NCBI RefSeq assembly: GCF_003096195.1 | Contig: NZ_CP023004.1 | Span: 2,026,501 to 2,090,500 of the forward strand | Length of the DNA stretch: 64,000 nucleotides | Origin: Ereboglobus luteus | GTDB taxonomy: Bacteria > Verrucomicrobiota > Verrucomicrobiia > Opitutales > Opitutaceae | Reading direction: 5' to 3' | Part shown: positions 1 to 9,580 of the stretch, in pieces | Numbering within the stretch: position 1 is the first letter of the stretch | How the letters are laid out: each line of letters starts with the position of its first letter | Translations under genes and position numbers: made by a program | Notes under the pieces: generated by a model | The model's input: only the letters and a program-made list of their open reading frames with translations | What the model was told of the DNA's origin: nothing | Database searches by the model: none

Positions 1-440
1 GTCGCGACCCGATGGCCATGCTGCCCTTCTGCGGCTACCACATCGGCGACTACTTCCAGCACTGGCTCAACATGGCCAAGAAGGCCAAGATGCCCGCCGT
101 GTTCCACGTCAACTGGTTCCGCAAGAACGCCGAAGGCAAGTTCATCTGGCCCGGCTTCGGCGAAAACGCCCGCGTGCTCAAGTGGATCGTTGGCCGCGCC
201 GTCGGCTGCGACTGCGCCAAGGCCGCGGAAAGCGCGATCGGCTACCAGCCCTCCTTCGATGATATCGACTGGGACGGCGCCAACTTCGACAAAGCCATCT
301 TCGACGAGCTCCAAGCGGTTGACGTCGAGAAATGGAAAGCCGAAGTGGCCGACCAGGAGACCTTCTTCGCGAAGGTTGGCAGCAAGCTCCCCGCCGAGCT
401 CAAGGCCCAGCGCGAAGCCCTCAAGGCCCGCCTCGGTTAA
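1..440 (+). CDS. pckG: Phosphoenolpyruvate carboxykinase (GTP), C-terminal part
   Basis: The gene enters from the left edge; the frame is already open at base 3. About 146 C-terminal residues are present. They carry the hallmarks of GTP-dependent PEPCK: a 'DPMAMLPFCGYH' segment, then 'HVNWFRK' and 'WPGFGEN', which hold the aromatic and Asn residues that stack on and bind guanine in this family. The enzyme interconverts oxaloacetate and PEP in the cytoplasm. A strong terminator follows 28 bases after the stop, so this is the last gene of its transcript. Family assignment is firm; the N-terminal catalytic part lies outside the window. Confidence 0.94.
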   Translation, partial: RDPMAMLPFCGYHIGDYFQHWLNMAKKAKMPAVFHVNWFRKNAEGKFIWPGFGENARVLKWIVGRAVGCDCAKAAESAIGYQPSFDDIDWDGANFDKAIFDELQAVDVEKWKAEVADQETFFAKVGSKLPAELKAQREALKARLG

Positions 441-468
441 TAAACGACAATCGACACGTTTTAACACA

Positions 469-500
469 AACGAACCGGCCCAAAGCCGGTTCGTTTTTTT
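469..500 (+). terminator. Rho-independent terminator of pckG
   Basis: An 11-bp perfect stem (469-479 with 485-495) closes a 5-base loop and runs straight into a T tract ending at 500. It lies 28 bases past the pckG stop. Confidence 0.92.
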
Positions 501-622
501 GTGTCTTGCCGGGGGGGCGCGCTACGTCGCCGCATCGAAACACGTCCAACGGATGCGCGAGGGCGCGGCGTTTGCCTCTCGCAATTTCCGGCGCGCTCAC
601 CCCGCCCAATGCGGACGCAGTT

Positions 623-1603
623 TCACAATCCGCGCATGAACTCAAAAATTTTATCGTGCATGCCGGGCAGCGGCTCGTGGGCGAAATCCGGGTAAAACAC
701 CATCTGCTTTTTCGATTTGATTTTATTGTAGGCGGCGAACTGCGTCGATGGCGGGCAGACCGTGTCCATTAACCCAATGCCGAGCATGATCCGCGCCTTG
801 ATGCGGTGCGCGTGATGCTGGCAGTCGATGTAGCCGAGCTTTGTGAAGATCGCCTCTTCGCGTTCGTGGAGCGGATCGTGCTGGCGGAAAAAATAGCGCA
901 ACTCGTCATACGCGTCTTTTGCCTGGTCCATTTGCCAGACGCGCTGGTAGTCGCAGAGAAACGGATACACGGGCGCGGCGCGCTTGATGCGCGGTTCGAG
1001 CGCGGCGCACGCGAGTGTGAGCGCGCCGCCTTGCGACCAGCCGGTTGCCCCGACTCGTTTTTCATCGACCTCCGGAAACGTCATCACGGCGCGCGCCAGT
1101 TGCGCGGTGTCCAGAAACACATCGCGGAAAAACAGCCTGTGCGGATCGGGATCGTCGAGGCCGCGAATGATCTGCCCTCGCAGGGTGTTGCCCTTGACAC
1201 CGCCGGTGTCCTCCGAAAGCCCGCCCTGTCCGCGCACATCCATCGCGGCCACGCAAAAACCCTGCGAGACGAGCGCGAGCTTGTCCTGCCAGTCGCCGCT
1301 GTTCCCCGAGTAGCCGTGAAAAAGAAGCACGGCGGGATGCCGTTTGTCCGTGTTTTCGGGCGTGCGCTCGGGCCGCAGGTATTTGGCGTGAATGCGGGCG
1401 CCGTGCGTGCCGTCGAACCACAGGTCGAAACATTCGACACCGGCGGGCGCGATGGTGCGGTTGGGGACGAGCTCGGCGTTGGCGGGCGTCGCGTCGAGCT
1501 CGCGCAGGGCGGCGCGCCAGTAGGCGTCGAAATCCGCCGGGCGCGGATTGGTGCCGCGATATTTGCGCAATTCGGGAAGCGGTTTGTCGAAGGTCAGTGG
1601 CAT
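623..1603 (-). CDS. Acetylxylan esterase / cephalosporin-C deacetylase family hydrolase (AXE1, CE7)
   Basis: This 326-residue protein has the usual CE7 length and no signal peptide, so it is probably cytoplasmic. It is an alpha/beta hydrolase with the nucleophile Ser190 in 'GWSQGG', the acid Asp280 in 'GLMDTVCPP' and the catalytic His309 in 'DFAHEPLPG'. The conserved 'RGQGG' turn of the family is at about residue 124. Known members deacetylate xylooligosaccharides, short acetylated sugars or cephalosporin C. It stands alone, transcribed against pckG. The substrate is not decided by the sequence; a plant-polymer or acetylated-sugar role is an inference. Confidence 0.87.
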   Translation of the reverse strand: MPLTFDKPLPELRKYRGTNPRPADFDAYWRAALRELDATPANAELVPNRTIAPAGVECFDLWFDGTHGARIHAKYLRPERTPENTDKRHPAVLLFHGYSGNSGDWQDKLALVSQGFCVAAMDVRGQGGLSEDTGGVKGNTLRGQIIRGLDDPDPHRLFFRDVFLDTAQLARAVMTFPEVDEKRVGATGWSQGGALTLACAALEPRIKRAAPVYPFLCDYQRVWQMDQAKDAYDELRYFFRQHDPLHEREEAIFTKLGYIDCQHHAHRIKARIMLGIGLMDTVCPPSTQFAAYNKIKSKKQMVFYPDFAHEPLPGMHDKIFEFMRGL

Positions 1604-1801
1604 GGGAGAGTTTTTTGAATTTTTGAAATGGAGGGGAGGTGAACCCCCACAGCTAATGCGAGTCGGCGAGGGAAAGTCGAGCGTCCGCGCATGCCGGAGG
1701 GGCGTATGGATTGTGTTTTGGCGAAATTTTTAGACGCAAGATTGTGGTTGCGCTGTGCCGCAGCGCTGGTTTGCTCACCCGTTCAACAATTTTAAAACAT
1801 T

Positions 1802-1966
1802 ATGCAAGAAGTCGTCATACTCGAGTGCACCGAAGCCCGCAAAGAGGGGAAACCCGTCTCGCGTTATCTCACCACGCGCAACAAAAAGACGGTGACAGAG
1901 CGTATTGAGAAGAAGAAATACAATCCCTTCCTCAAGCGCCGCACGGTTCACAAGGAAATCAAATAG
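1802..1966 (+). CDS. rpmG: 50S ribosomal protein L33, zinc-free type
   Basis: A 54-residue protein with the L33 pattern: a beta-rich core starting '[13 protein letters not shown]', then a 'RYLTTRNKK' stretch and the Lys/Arg-rich tail '[12 protein letters not shown]'. The two CxxC pairs of the zinc-binding form are gone; only Cys9 remains, so this is the C-minus paralogue that does not bind zinc. No clear ribosome binding site precedes the ATG. A terminator follows at 1995-2024. L33 contacts the E-site tRNA region of the large subunit. Confidence 0.93.
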   Translation: MQEVVILECTEARKEGKPVSRYLTTRNKKTVTERIEKKKYNPFLKRRTVHKEIK

Positions 1967-1994
1967 CATTCTCCAAACGCATCGCGTTTCCGAG

Positions 1995-2024
1995 CCCGGC
2001 CCGCTTCCGCGCGCCGGGTTTTTT
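1995..2024 (+). terminator. Rho-independent terminator after rpmG
   Basis: The stem pairs CCCGGC (1995-2000) plus CGC with GCG plus GCCGGG (2013-2018), with one mismatch and a TTCC loop, followed by six T. Confidence 0.85.
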
Positions 2025-2029
2025 CATGC

Positions 2030-2060
2030 AAAAAAGGGCGGGGCGGGACTCCGCCTTCCC
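2030..2060 (-). terminator. Probable terminator after lpdA
   Basis: Read on the minus strand, a GC-rich hairpin (GGCGG at 2042-2046 with CCGCC at 2051-2055, extended by GGG/CCC) sits just past the lpdA stop. It is followed after five bases by six T (A run at 2030-2035). The spacing is slightly long for a canonical terminator. Confidence 0.5.
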
Positions 2061-2065
2061 TGATT

Positions 2066-3490
2066 TCACAATGCGTGAATCGCCGATTTGCTGACGGCGA
2101 GCGCGGCTTCCTTGATCGATTCGCCCAGCGTCGGGTGCGCGTGGATGGTGCGCGCGAGGTCCTCGGCGCTGCCGCCATATTCCATGTGAGCGACGACCTC
2201 GGCGATCAACTCCCCCGCGCCGTGGCCGAGGATTTGCGCGCCAAGAATCGTGTCGGTTTTTGCGTCGGCGATAATTTTCGCGTAGCCGTCGGTCGTGTCG
2301 CTGGCGATGGCGCGTCCGTTTGCGGCAAAGTTGAAGCGCCCCGTCTTGACCTCGATGCCTTTCGCCTTCGCCGCGTCCTCGCCCAGGCCGACCGTGGCGA
2401 CTTCGGGCGCGGTGTAGATGATCGCCGGAACAAAATTCCAGTTGATGCGGCCGTGTTTTCCCGCGATCCACTCGGCGGCGGCAACGCCGTCCTCCTCGGC
2501 CTTGTGAGCGAGCATCGGGCCGGCGACAGCATCGCCGATGGCGCGAATGCCGGGGACGCTGGTGCGCAATTCCGAATCGACTTGGATGCGGCCTTTGGGA
2601 TCGAGCGCGACGCCGATTTTTTCCAGGCCGAGGTTTTCGGTGTTGGGGCGGCGGCCCACTGCGAGAAGGATTTTATCCGCGGTAAACTCAAGCGCCGCCC
2701 TGTCGCGCTCGGCGGTGAGCACGCCGCTGGGGCCGTTGAATTTCGCGCCGGTGACCTTGGCGTTGGTTTCGATTTTGAGGCCTTGTTTTTGGAGGAGGCG
2801 CGTGAAGTTGCGCACGATGTCGTCGTCGCACGCCGCGGCGATTTTGGGCAGGAATTCGACAACAGTCACATCGGCGCCGAGGCGCGCCCAAACGGAGCCG
2901 AGCTCGAGCCCGATCGCGCCGCCGCCGATGACGACGAGTTTTTTCGGCACCTCGTCGAGCGCGATGGCCTGGTCGCTGGAAATGATGTTTTTGCCGTCGA
3001 TCCTGACCGAGGGCAATTCGGCGGGCAGCGATCCCGTGGCGATGACGACATTCGGAGCGGAGATGGTTTGCGTGATGGGTTTGCCGCCCGTCGAGGCGTC
3101 GGTCGAGGTGACTTCGACTTGGTGGCCCGGGCCGCCGGCAAAACTCGCGCTGCCGTTGAACACGGTGACCTTGCGCGCCTTCGCGAGCTGCGCGACACCG
3201 CCGGTGAGTTTGGCGATGACGGAGTCCTTGCGTTTCATCATGGTCGCGATGTCGGCGGCGACGCCGTCGAACTTGATGCCATGCGCGGCGGCGTGATCAC
3301 GGGCGAAAACGTATTGCTCGGTTGAATGCAAAAGCGCCTTTGTCGGGATGCAGCCGACGTTGAGGCACGTGCCGCCGAGCGTGGGGCGCTTTTCGACGAG
3401 CGCGACCTTGAGGCCGAGTTGCGAGGCGCGAAAAGCGCAGACATAACCGCCCGGTCCGCCGCCAATGACAATGAGATCGAATTGTGACAT
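2066..3490 (-). CDS. lpdA: Dihydrolipoyl dehydrogenase (E3)
   Basis: The 474-residue flavoprotein reoxidises dihydrolipoamide in 2-oxoacid dehydrogenase or glycine-cleavage complexes, passing electrons via FAD to NAD+. The FAD-binding 'GGGPGG' is at residues 10-15, the redox disulfide Cys42/Cys47 in 'CLNVGC', a second Rossmann 'GGGAIGLE' for NAD near residue 190, and the catalytic His452/Glu457 in 'HAHPTLGE'. Length and order are standard. pyrE lies 60 bases upstream on the same strand, so the two may be co-transcribed. No E1 or E2 gene is next to it. Confidence 0.95.
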   Translation of the reverse strand: MSQFDLIVIGGGPGGYVCAFRASQLGLKVALVEKRPTLGGTCLNVGCIPTKALLHSTEQYVFARDHAAAHGIKFDGVAADIATMMKRKDSVIAKLTGGVAQLAKARKVTVFNGSASFAGGPGHQVEVTSTDASTGGKPITQTISAPNVVIATGSLPAELPSVRIDGKNIISSDQAIALDEVPKKLVVIGGGAIGLELGSVWARLGADVTVVEFLPKIAAACDDDIVRNFTRLLQKQGLKIETNAKVTGAKFNGPSGVLTAERDRAALEFTADKILLAVGRRPNTENLGLEKIGVALDPKGRIQVDSELRTSVPGIRAIGDAVAGPMLAHKAEEDGVAAAEWIAGKHGRINWNFVPAIIYTAPEVATVGLGEDAAKAKGIEVKTGRFNFAANGRAIASDTTDGYAKIIADAKTDTILGAQILGHGAGELIAEVVAHMEYGGSAEDLARTIHAHPTLGESIKEAALAVSKSAIHAL

Positions 3491-3550
3491 GGGAATTTTC
3501 AGCTATCTGCGTTTTGTGTTTTTTGGGAAATTTATCCGCGCCAGAATCCG

Positions 3551-4120
3551 TCAACTGCCCGGTTTTTCGACCGGCAGTTTTGCGATTTCCGGAGGCAGCT
3601 GGTCGGCCGGCCAGGTCGGGAAGCTCAACTCCAGCAGCGAAACCGCGGGCACCTCGAACTTGGCCGCGCCCGCGCTGCGGTCCACGAGCATCGCCACGCC
3701 GGCGGGCGTGCCGCCGCATGCCTTGACGATGTTGAGCGCCTCGACCACGCGGCCGCCGCGCGTCACCACGTCCTCGACCACGAGCACGCGCTCGCCGGGA
3801 GCGATCTTGAAGCCGCGGCGCATCACGAGCGCGTTGTTTTCCTTCTCAACAAAAATGTAGCGCGAATTTGTCTGGCGCGCGACCTCCTGCCCGATCACGA
3901 GCCCGCCCATCGCGGGAGCGAGCACGGTTTCGAATTTCAAGCCGGCGAGCTTCGGTAGCAGCAACTCGGTCAGCCGCGTGACCGCGGCCATATTCTGGCA
4001 CACCTGCGCGCATTGGAAAAAGTGCCCGCTGTGCAATCCCGAGCGCAGCACAAAATGCCCGCGCAACAACGCGCGCGTGCGAGTGAAAATATCCAGAATC
4101 TCTTGTTGTTGCGAATCCAT
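3551..4120 (-). CDS. pyrE: Orotate phosphoribosyltransferase
   Basis: This 189-residue enzyme joins orotate to PRPP, giving orotidine 5'-monophosphate in pyrimidine synthesis. The PRPP-binding loop 'VLVVEDVVTRGG' is at residues 112-123, and the flexible-loop 'VEKEN' and orotate-contacting 'LRSGLHSG' segments are present. The frame stays open far upstream, but homology begins at the ATG at 4118-4120. The longer frame is antisense to the neighbouring gene, so I use this start. It is divergent from the metallo-hydrolase at 4214 and lies 60 bases upstream of lpdA. Confidence 0.92.
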   Translation of the reverse strand: MDSQQQEILDIFTRTRALLRGHFVLRSGLHSGHFFQCAQVCQNMAAVTRLTELLLPKLAGLKFETVLAPAMGGLVIGQEVARQTNSRYIFVEKENNALVMRRGFKIAPGERVLVVEDVVTRGGRVVEALNIVKACGGTPAGVAMLVDRSAGAAKFEVPAVSLLELSFPTWPADQLPPEIAKLPVEKPGS

Positions 4121-4213
4121 CGGCTGGGAAATTGCCCGCAGCCGCGCCGCCTGTAAAGTAGAAGCGGGCACTTTTAACGTGCGCCTCGCAAAAACCCGTG
4201 CCACATTTCCACC

Positions 4214-5089
4214 GTGGTCATCGAATACGCACCTCTGGAAGACGAGCTCGGCGACGTCCTGGACAAGGCGATGCGGCACGCCTGCTGCACCGAGCAGGCG
4301 CTCGCCGAGCACTCGGGCGTGTCCGCCGAAAAAATACACGACGCCATCGACTATCGCTACGAGTTGACGGCCGGCGAGCTCAAGCGGCTCGCCGTCGCGC
4401 TCGGCCTCAACGAGCCGGGCCTGCTCGCCCTCGCGCAGAATCGTTATCCGCTGCCCGAGATTTCCGGCCTGCCTTTCTGCCTTTATCCGCTGCGCACGCC
4501 CCACGGCATCGGCGTGGCCAACGCCTACATCGTCGCCGAGTGCGGCCAGTCCTCCGGCATACTTTTCGACGCCGGTTCCGACTATGCGCAAATCGAGCGC
4601 GTCTGGCCGAAACGCATTCGCAAGATCGAGGCCATTTTTATCACGCATGTCGAAACCGAGCACACCGGCGGGCTGGAGGAGCTCCAGCGCATCCTTGGCC
4701 GCGTGCCCGTGTTTTTCCCCGAGGGCATTTGCATTTCGGACACAAGCGCCAGGGCCGGCGAGGTCGGTGGCGGCTTCGCGATGGGCGAGGGCGCGCGCTT
4801 GCGCTACGGCGCGTTTGAGGTGCGCGCGATCAAGACGCCCGGCCACACCGAGGCGCACAACAGCTATGTCGTGAGCGCGCCCGCGTTGTCCGACGCCACG
4901 CAACTGCTTGTGTCGGGCGACCTGATTTTCGCGGGTTCGGCGGGACGCGGCTATTTTTGCGCGCAGAGTTTTGCCGACAGCCTGAAACGCCTTTTCACCG
5001 AGCTTCCCGGCAAGACAGTGATCGCCCCGGGACACGGCCCGCTCACGACCCTGGAAAACGAACGGCTGCATAATCCGTTCTCAAAATAA
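4214..5089 (+). CDS. Helix-turn-helix plus metallo-beta-lactamase-fold protein
   Basis: The start is GTG. Residues about 20-75 look like a small XRE-type helix-turn-helix ('TEQALAEHSGVSAEKIHDA'). Residues about 95-280 are an MBL fold. The first metal motif is altered: His145-x-Glu147-x-Glu149-His150 instead of HxHxDH. The later ligands His211 ('GHTEAH'), Asp236 ('SGDLIF') and His274 ('GHGP') are in place. Length 291. The fusion suggests DNA binding combined with a hydrolase or sensor fold, but no substrate can be named and the changed ligands make activity uncertain. It is divergent from pyrE. Confidence 0.78.
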   Translation: MVIEYAPLEDELGDVLDKAMRHACCTEQALAEHSGVSAEKIHDAIDYRYELTAGELKRLAVALGLNEPGLLALAQNRYPLPEISGLPFCLYPLRTPHGIGVANAYIVAECGQSSGILFDAGSDYAQIERVWPKRIRKIEAIFITHVETEHTGGLEELQRILGRVPVFFPEGICISDTSARAGEVGGGFAMGEGARLRYGAFEVRAIKTPGHTEAHNSYVVSAPALSDATQLLVSGDLIFAGSAGRGYFCAQSFADSLKRLFTELPGKTVIAPGHGPLTTLENERLHNPFSK

Positions 5090-5111
5090 AAAAAGCGGAC
5101 ACACGTCCGCT
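5088..5111 (-). terminator. Terminator for tRNA-Pro (hairpin shared with the converging gene)
   Basis: A 7-bp stem (5094-5100 with 5105-5111) with loop ACAC is followed, on the minus strand, by a T run (A run at 5088-5094). It lies just past the tRNA gene and overlaps the end of the converging MBL gene, so it may serve both. Confidence 0.75.
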
Positions 5112-5124
5112 CCGGTTTTCAAAA

Positions 5125-5201
<77 letters not shown>

Positions 5202-5567
5202 ATCCGATTGAACCACGGAAGATGAGAGTCCCGCCGCCGCGCATCAAGGAGAAACTTCCTTGACCCAAAAATACACCGACCCCGAGGCCGATGGCCGCGC
5301 GACGACTGCCCGGTCTCCCGCAAATCCAAGGCGGGTTTGGCGAAACACCTCGCGCCACCCTGCCACGGGCGTTTTTGCGCCCTCCGTGGAATTTAGAGTC
5401 ATGCCCCGTGCAACCTGCCGCGCCAAGGGACGTCTTGCCCCGTTGCAAAACCTCCGCCAAATTTCATGCCCAACCCGTTCTTCGCTCTTTTCTTTTCAGC
5501 CAACACCCTCTCAACTCTCCGCCTTCCGCCGAGCAAACCATCGCAGCCAATTTCCCATCTCTCCAGC
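5202..5567. other. Leader region between tRNA-Pro and the secretin gene
   Basis: These 366 bases show no convincing gene. The frame of the secretin is open from an ATG at 5291, but the translated stretch has no signal peptide or domain character. A 7-bp inverted repeat (5244-5250 with 5257-5263) is the only local structure noted. No strong promoter match was seen. Confidence 0.5.
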
Positions 5568-7765
5568 ATGACCCGCGCATCCTCCGCATCGCCCTTGCCT
5601 CAATTTTCACCGCCACTGCGTTTTTGCCGGCCAGCGCGCGAAACACACCGGCAGCGCCGCAGGCGCAACCCGGAGGCGCTCCCATACTCCTTTCGCCCCC
5701 GTGGACGCAGGCCGACGCGGAAATCCCCGCCACCCCAGCGCTCGAGCCCTCCGGCAATCCCGATGAGCGCATCACGATCAACTGGACCGCGCTGCCGCTT
5801 TCGATGGCCATCCCCGAGCTTGAAAAACTCACGGGACGCACCGTCATCCGCCCCGCCACGCTCCCCAATGTCGCCGACCTCTCGCTTTCCTTCGCCACCC
5901 CGCCCACGCGCGCCGAGGCGTTGCAGGCCATCGAGACGCTTTTCACCGTCAACCAGCTCGCGCTCGTTCCACGCGGCGAAAAACTCCTCCTGCTCGTCCC
6001 CATCAACACCGTTCGCAGCGAGGCGCCGACGATTATAGAGGGCTCCACGCTCGACCTGCCGCCCTCGGGCCGCATCGCCAGCAAGTTTTTCCAGCTCGAG
6101 TTTCTTCGCGCCAGCGAGTTCGTTCCCATGATCAGCACGATGCTCAACGCGCAGATCCAGACGATTTCCATTTTTGAGCGCGCCAACGCCTTCCTTGTCA
6201 CCGACACCGTTTCCACGCTCCAGCGTGTTGAAACCATCATCAAGCAGGTTGACCGTCCCGCCGCCACGCCCGTGCAGGCCAAGTTTTACTCGCTCGAATA
6301 CGCCAAGGCCTCGGACATCGTGAACAAAATCAAGGCGCTCTTCACTGGCCCGCTCCAGCAGCAGCTCGGCGCCTCCACCACGTTCAACTCCGACGATCGC
6401 ACCAATCAGGTTGTTGTCATCGGCGACCCGCGGCAGCTTCCGTTTTTCGACGACCTCATCAAAAAACTCGACACCAAGGCCGACCCCAACACCCGCAACG
6501 AAGTCATCCGCCTCAAGAGCGCGCAGTGCGGCGATGTCGCCACGCTTCTCAGCAACATCATCTCGGGGCAAACCCGCGCCGCCCAGGCCGCGCAATCCAC
6601 CGGCGGCACCAGCGCCACCCAGCGCCAGCGCACAACGCAAACCACCGCGACCAACCGCACCACGACACAAAATCGCAACACCACCCAGCAACGAACCCAG
6701 CCCGCGAGTGTGCGGCCCGCCTTCGCCACGCCCGCCAGCGGCATCACCGGCGGCAGCCTCGGGCTCGAGGGCAACGAGTTCAGCAGCTTCATCACCGTGC
6801 AACCCGACACCCGCATCAACGCCATCGTTGTGTCCGGCACGGTTGATGACATCCGCATCATCAAGGAGCTCGTCGAAAAACTCGATGTTCTTCTCGCGCA
6901 AGTCCGCATCGAGGTCGTCATTGCCGAGGTCGGCCTCACCGACGAGGCTAGCAGCGGCATCGACGAGCTCGGATTCAGTGTGGAGAATGGCAAACTCACC
7001 GGGATACTTGGCAGCGGCCCCGGCTTTGGTTTTGCAGGCAATGAAGATGGAGGCTATTCGCCATCATTACAGCCCCTTACCGCCGTCATCGGCCTTAAAA
7101 CCACACCGCGCAAAAACAACACCAATATCGTTTCCGTTCCCGCCATCACCACGATGCACAACAAGGAGGGCAAAATATTCATTGGTGAAACGCGCCCCGT
7201 CATCACAGCCAGCACCGTTAACACAGGCAACGTCAACAACGCCACCACCTCATCCATCACCCAGATGGAAATCGGCACCACCATCACCGTCACCCCGCTC
7301 ATCGGTTACGACGGCAGCGTGCAACTCGACGTGCAACAGGAAATCAGCGATGTTTCCGGCGAGGTTGAGCTTGATCGCAACAAGCAATACATCATCGGAA
7401 AGCGCAATACCTCCTCCTCCATTATAGTGAAAAGCGGGGAAATTATTGTCCTCGGCGGAATTCAAAAAAGCTCTGCAAGTAAAACTAGAAGTCGTCTCGG
7501 CCCCATTCCGATCATAGGCGATCTTTTTGGCAAACGTTCCCGCAGCCAGACGCGCACCGAACTCATCTTCTTCCTGCGCCCCACCGTCCTTACCAACACC
7601 GCCGCGGACAACGCGCCCGCCATGGAACAGCTCGAGCGCATGAGCAACAAAGCCGAGGTGCAAAAAGTCCTCGGGCAAACACCCACGCCGCCGAAGGGCG
7701 ACGTCAATGCGCTGCCGGACCTCCCCGCCGAGCCCAAGCGTCACAAGAAAAAGAAAAGGGGCTGA
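5568..7765 (+). CDS. gspD: Type II secretion secretin (GspD/PilQ family), start apparently frameshifted
   Basis: The protein forms the outer-membrane secretin ring of a type II secretion or type IV pilus machine. N0/N-domains and repeated STN/NolW-like modules precede a Thr/Gln/Asn-rich linker (6590-6710) and the C-terminal secretin domain, with 'VPAITTMHNKEGK', 'IVKSGEIIVLGGI' and 'RLGPIPIIGDLFG'. The coding frame has no plausible start near its signal peptide. The ATG at 5568 is one base out of frame; adding one C to the CCC at 5572-5574 gives a normal signal peptide ('MTPRILRIALASIF...') and about 732 residues. An alternative is an unlikely long form from ATG 5291. gspE and gspF follow. 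Confidence 0.85.
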
Positions 7766-7810
7766 GCGTTCGCGTTCCCTTGCAAAAACCGCACCAGAAA
7801 AGCGCGCGCC

Positions 7811-9577
7811 ATGTTATTAACCGACACCTCGCTTCCCGACTCACTCGCCCGTCGTCTCGACGAAGATCAAGTGCAGGCAATCAATGAGGCTCCGCGCGCC
7901 CAGCGGTTCAAAATCCTGGCCGCGGCCCTCGTCAAAACCGACCCCGACACCCTCGACGCACTCGGCGCCGCCGCGAACCTCCCCACCGTCACAAACCTAG
8001 TGGCGGACTCCGACTCCCTCGGCCTCCTGCCCGCCCGCCTCGTCCACGATTACCAAATCATTCCGATCCGGAAGCCGGATGAGGAGGAGGAAAAGAGGCC
8101 GGAAATCCAGAGGCAGGAAGACCAGAATCAAGTTTTCGCAAACTCCGCCCCTCCGTCCTCTTCGCAAGCGCCCCTCGTGCTTGCGACTTCCTGGCCTCCT
8201 GATTCCGCCATCGCCGATTGGATACGCACCTTCACGCCGCGTCCCCTCGTCTGGTATCTCGGCAATCCCGACAAAGTCCACCAGCTCATAATCGAGCGCT
8301 TCGGTGTCGGCTCCGGTTCGCTCGAGGGCAGCGACGACGATTACATCGCCCCCGAAAACATTCAGCAGGCCGACGACGATGTCGATGAGGACGCCGCCGT
8401 CGTGCGCTTCGTCACCGACGTTATCACGCAGGCTGTCAACGACGAGGCGACCGACATTCATTTCGAACCGCAGGAGGGCCGCCTCCAAATCCGCTACCGT
8501 GTTGACGGCCTGCTCGTGCCCGTGCCCGTGCCCGAAAACCTGCTCCGCTTTCAGGACGCCATCATCTCGCGCCTCAAGATCATGGCGAAGCTCAACATCT
8601 CCGAGAAGCGCCTGCCGCAGGACGGACGCATCAACTTTCGCGCCGGAGGCAACGTCCTCGACATCCGTGTCGCCACCGCGCCCACCATTTACGCCGAGTC
8701 CGTTTCGCTCCGCCTCCTCAATCAGAAAAAGGAGGCCTACACGATGGACCGCCTCGGCATGAGCGCCGACGAGCAACGCGAAATCAAAACCGTGCTCGAA
8801 TACCCGCACGGCATCATTCTCGTCACCGGCCCCACCGGCTCCGGCAAATCCACGTCGCTCAACGCATTTCTGCGCTACATCAACTCGCCCGACTTGCGCA
8901 TCGTCACCGTCGAGGACCCCATCGAATACGAGGTTCCCGGCGTCAACCAGATGCAGATGAAACCGGAAATCGGCCTCACCTTCGCCACCGCGCTCCGCTC
9001 GATTCTCCGTCAGGACCCCGACGTTATCATGGTCGGTGAAATCCGCGACCGCGATACCGCCGACATCGCCATCCGCGCCTCGCTCACCGGCCACTTGGTG
9101 TTTTCCACGCTCCACACCAACGACGCCCCCGGCGCCATCACCCGCCTCATCGACATGGGCATCGAGCCCTTCCTCGTCGCCTCCGCGATCGAGCTTGTCA
9201 TCGCCCAGCGCCTCGTGCGCCGTCTCTGTCCCGACTGCTCGAAGCACGAACCCGTCAACAAGCTCAAGCTCCGCGAAACGCTCGGCGTCCTCGGCATCGA
9301 CCCCGACGAGGCCGACCGCGTCGAAACCCTCAAGGTCCCCTGCGGTTGCGATCGCTGCCGCAACACCGGCTACCGCGGGCGCATCGGCATCTTTGAAATC
9401 TTCAAACCCGACGAAGCCCTCCACGAACTCATCCTCCGCCGGGAAAGCACGCAAGCCCTCGCCACCTGCGCCCGCGAAAACGGAATGAAACCCCTGCAAA
9501 TCTCGGGCTGGGAAAAAGTGAAGGCCGGCCACACCACCCTCGACGAAATCGTGCGAGTCATCGCCGCGGAAAAGTGA
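7811..9577 (+). CDS. gspE: Type II secretion / type IV pilus assembly ATPase
   Basis: A cytoplasmic hexameric ATPase that powers pseudopilus or pilus assembly. Of 588 residues, the N-terminal ~200 form the MshEN-like region. Walker A 'GPTGSGKST' is at residues 340-348, followed by the Asp box, Walker B 'DPDVIMVGEIRD' and the His box 'STLHTNDAPGA'. A four-Cys zinc module ('LCPDC' and 'CGCDRC') precedes 'GYRGRIGIFEIF'. Residues about 85-120 are a charged, low-conservation insert. It follows gspD by 45 bases and precedes gspF, so an operon is likely. Confidence 0.93.
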   Translation: MLLTDTSLPDSLARRLDEDQVQAINEAPRAQRFKILAAALVKTDPDTLDALGAAANLPTVTNLVADSDSLGLLPARLVHDYQIIPIRKPDEEEEKRPEIQRQEDQNQVFANSAPPSSSQAPLVLATSWPPDSAIADWIRTFTPRPLVWYLGNPDKVHQLIIERFGVGSGSLEGSDDDYIAPENIQQADDDVDEDAAVVRFVTDVITQAVNDEATDIHFEPQEGRLQIRYRVDGLLVPVPVPENLLRFQDAIISRLKIMAKLNISEKRLPQDGRINFRAGGNVLDIRVATAPTIYAESVSLRLLNQKKEAYTMDRLGMSADEQREIKTVLEYPHGIILVTGPTGSGKSTSLNAFLRYINSPDLRIVTVEDPIEYEVPGVNQMQMKPEIGLTFATALRSILRQDPDVIMVGEIRDRDTADIAIRASLTGHLVFSTLHTNDAPGAITRLIDMGIEPFLVASAIELVIAQRLVRRLCPDCSKHEPVNKLKLRETLGVLGIDPDEADRVETLKVPCGCDRCRNTGYRGRIGIFEIFKPDEALHELILRRESTQALATCARENGMKPLQISGWEKVKAGHTTLDEIVRVIAAEK

Positions 9578-9580
9578 AAT

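Noticed and set aside
1604-1801. tRNA or small RNA gene before rpmG
   Set aside because: No cloverleaf or strong hairpin could be drawn; some GC-rich pairing near 1635-1700 is not convincing.
2075-3325. Plus-strand open frame antisense to lpdA
   Set aside because: No homology; codon-position mirror of lpdA in a high-GC genome.
4121-5071. Long N-terminal extension of pyrE
   Set aside because: The extra ~317 codons are antisense to the MBL gene and unlike any orotate phosphoribosyltransferase; 189 residues from 4120 is the family length.
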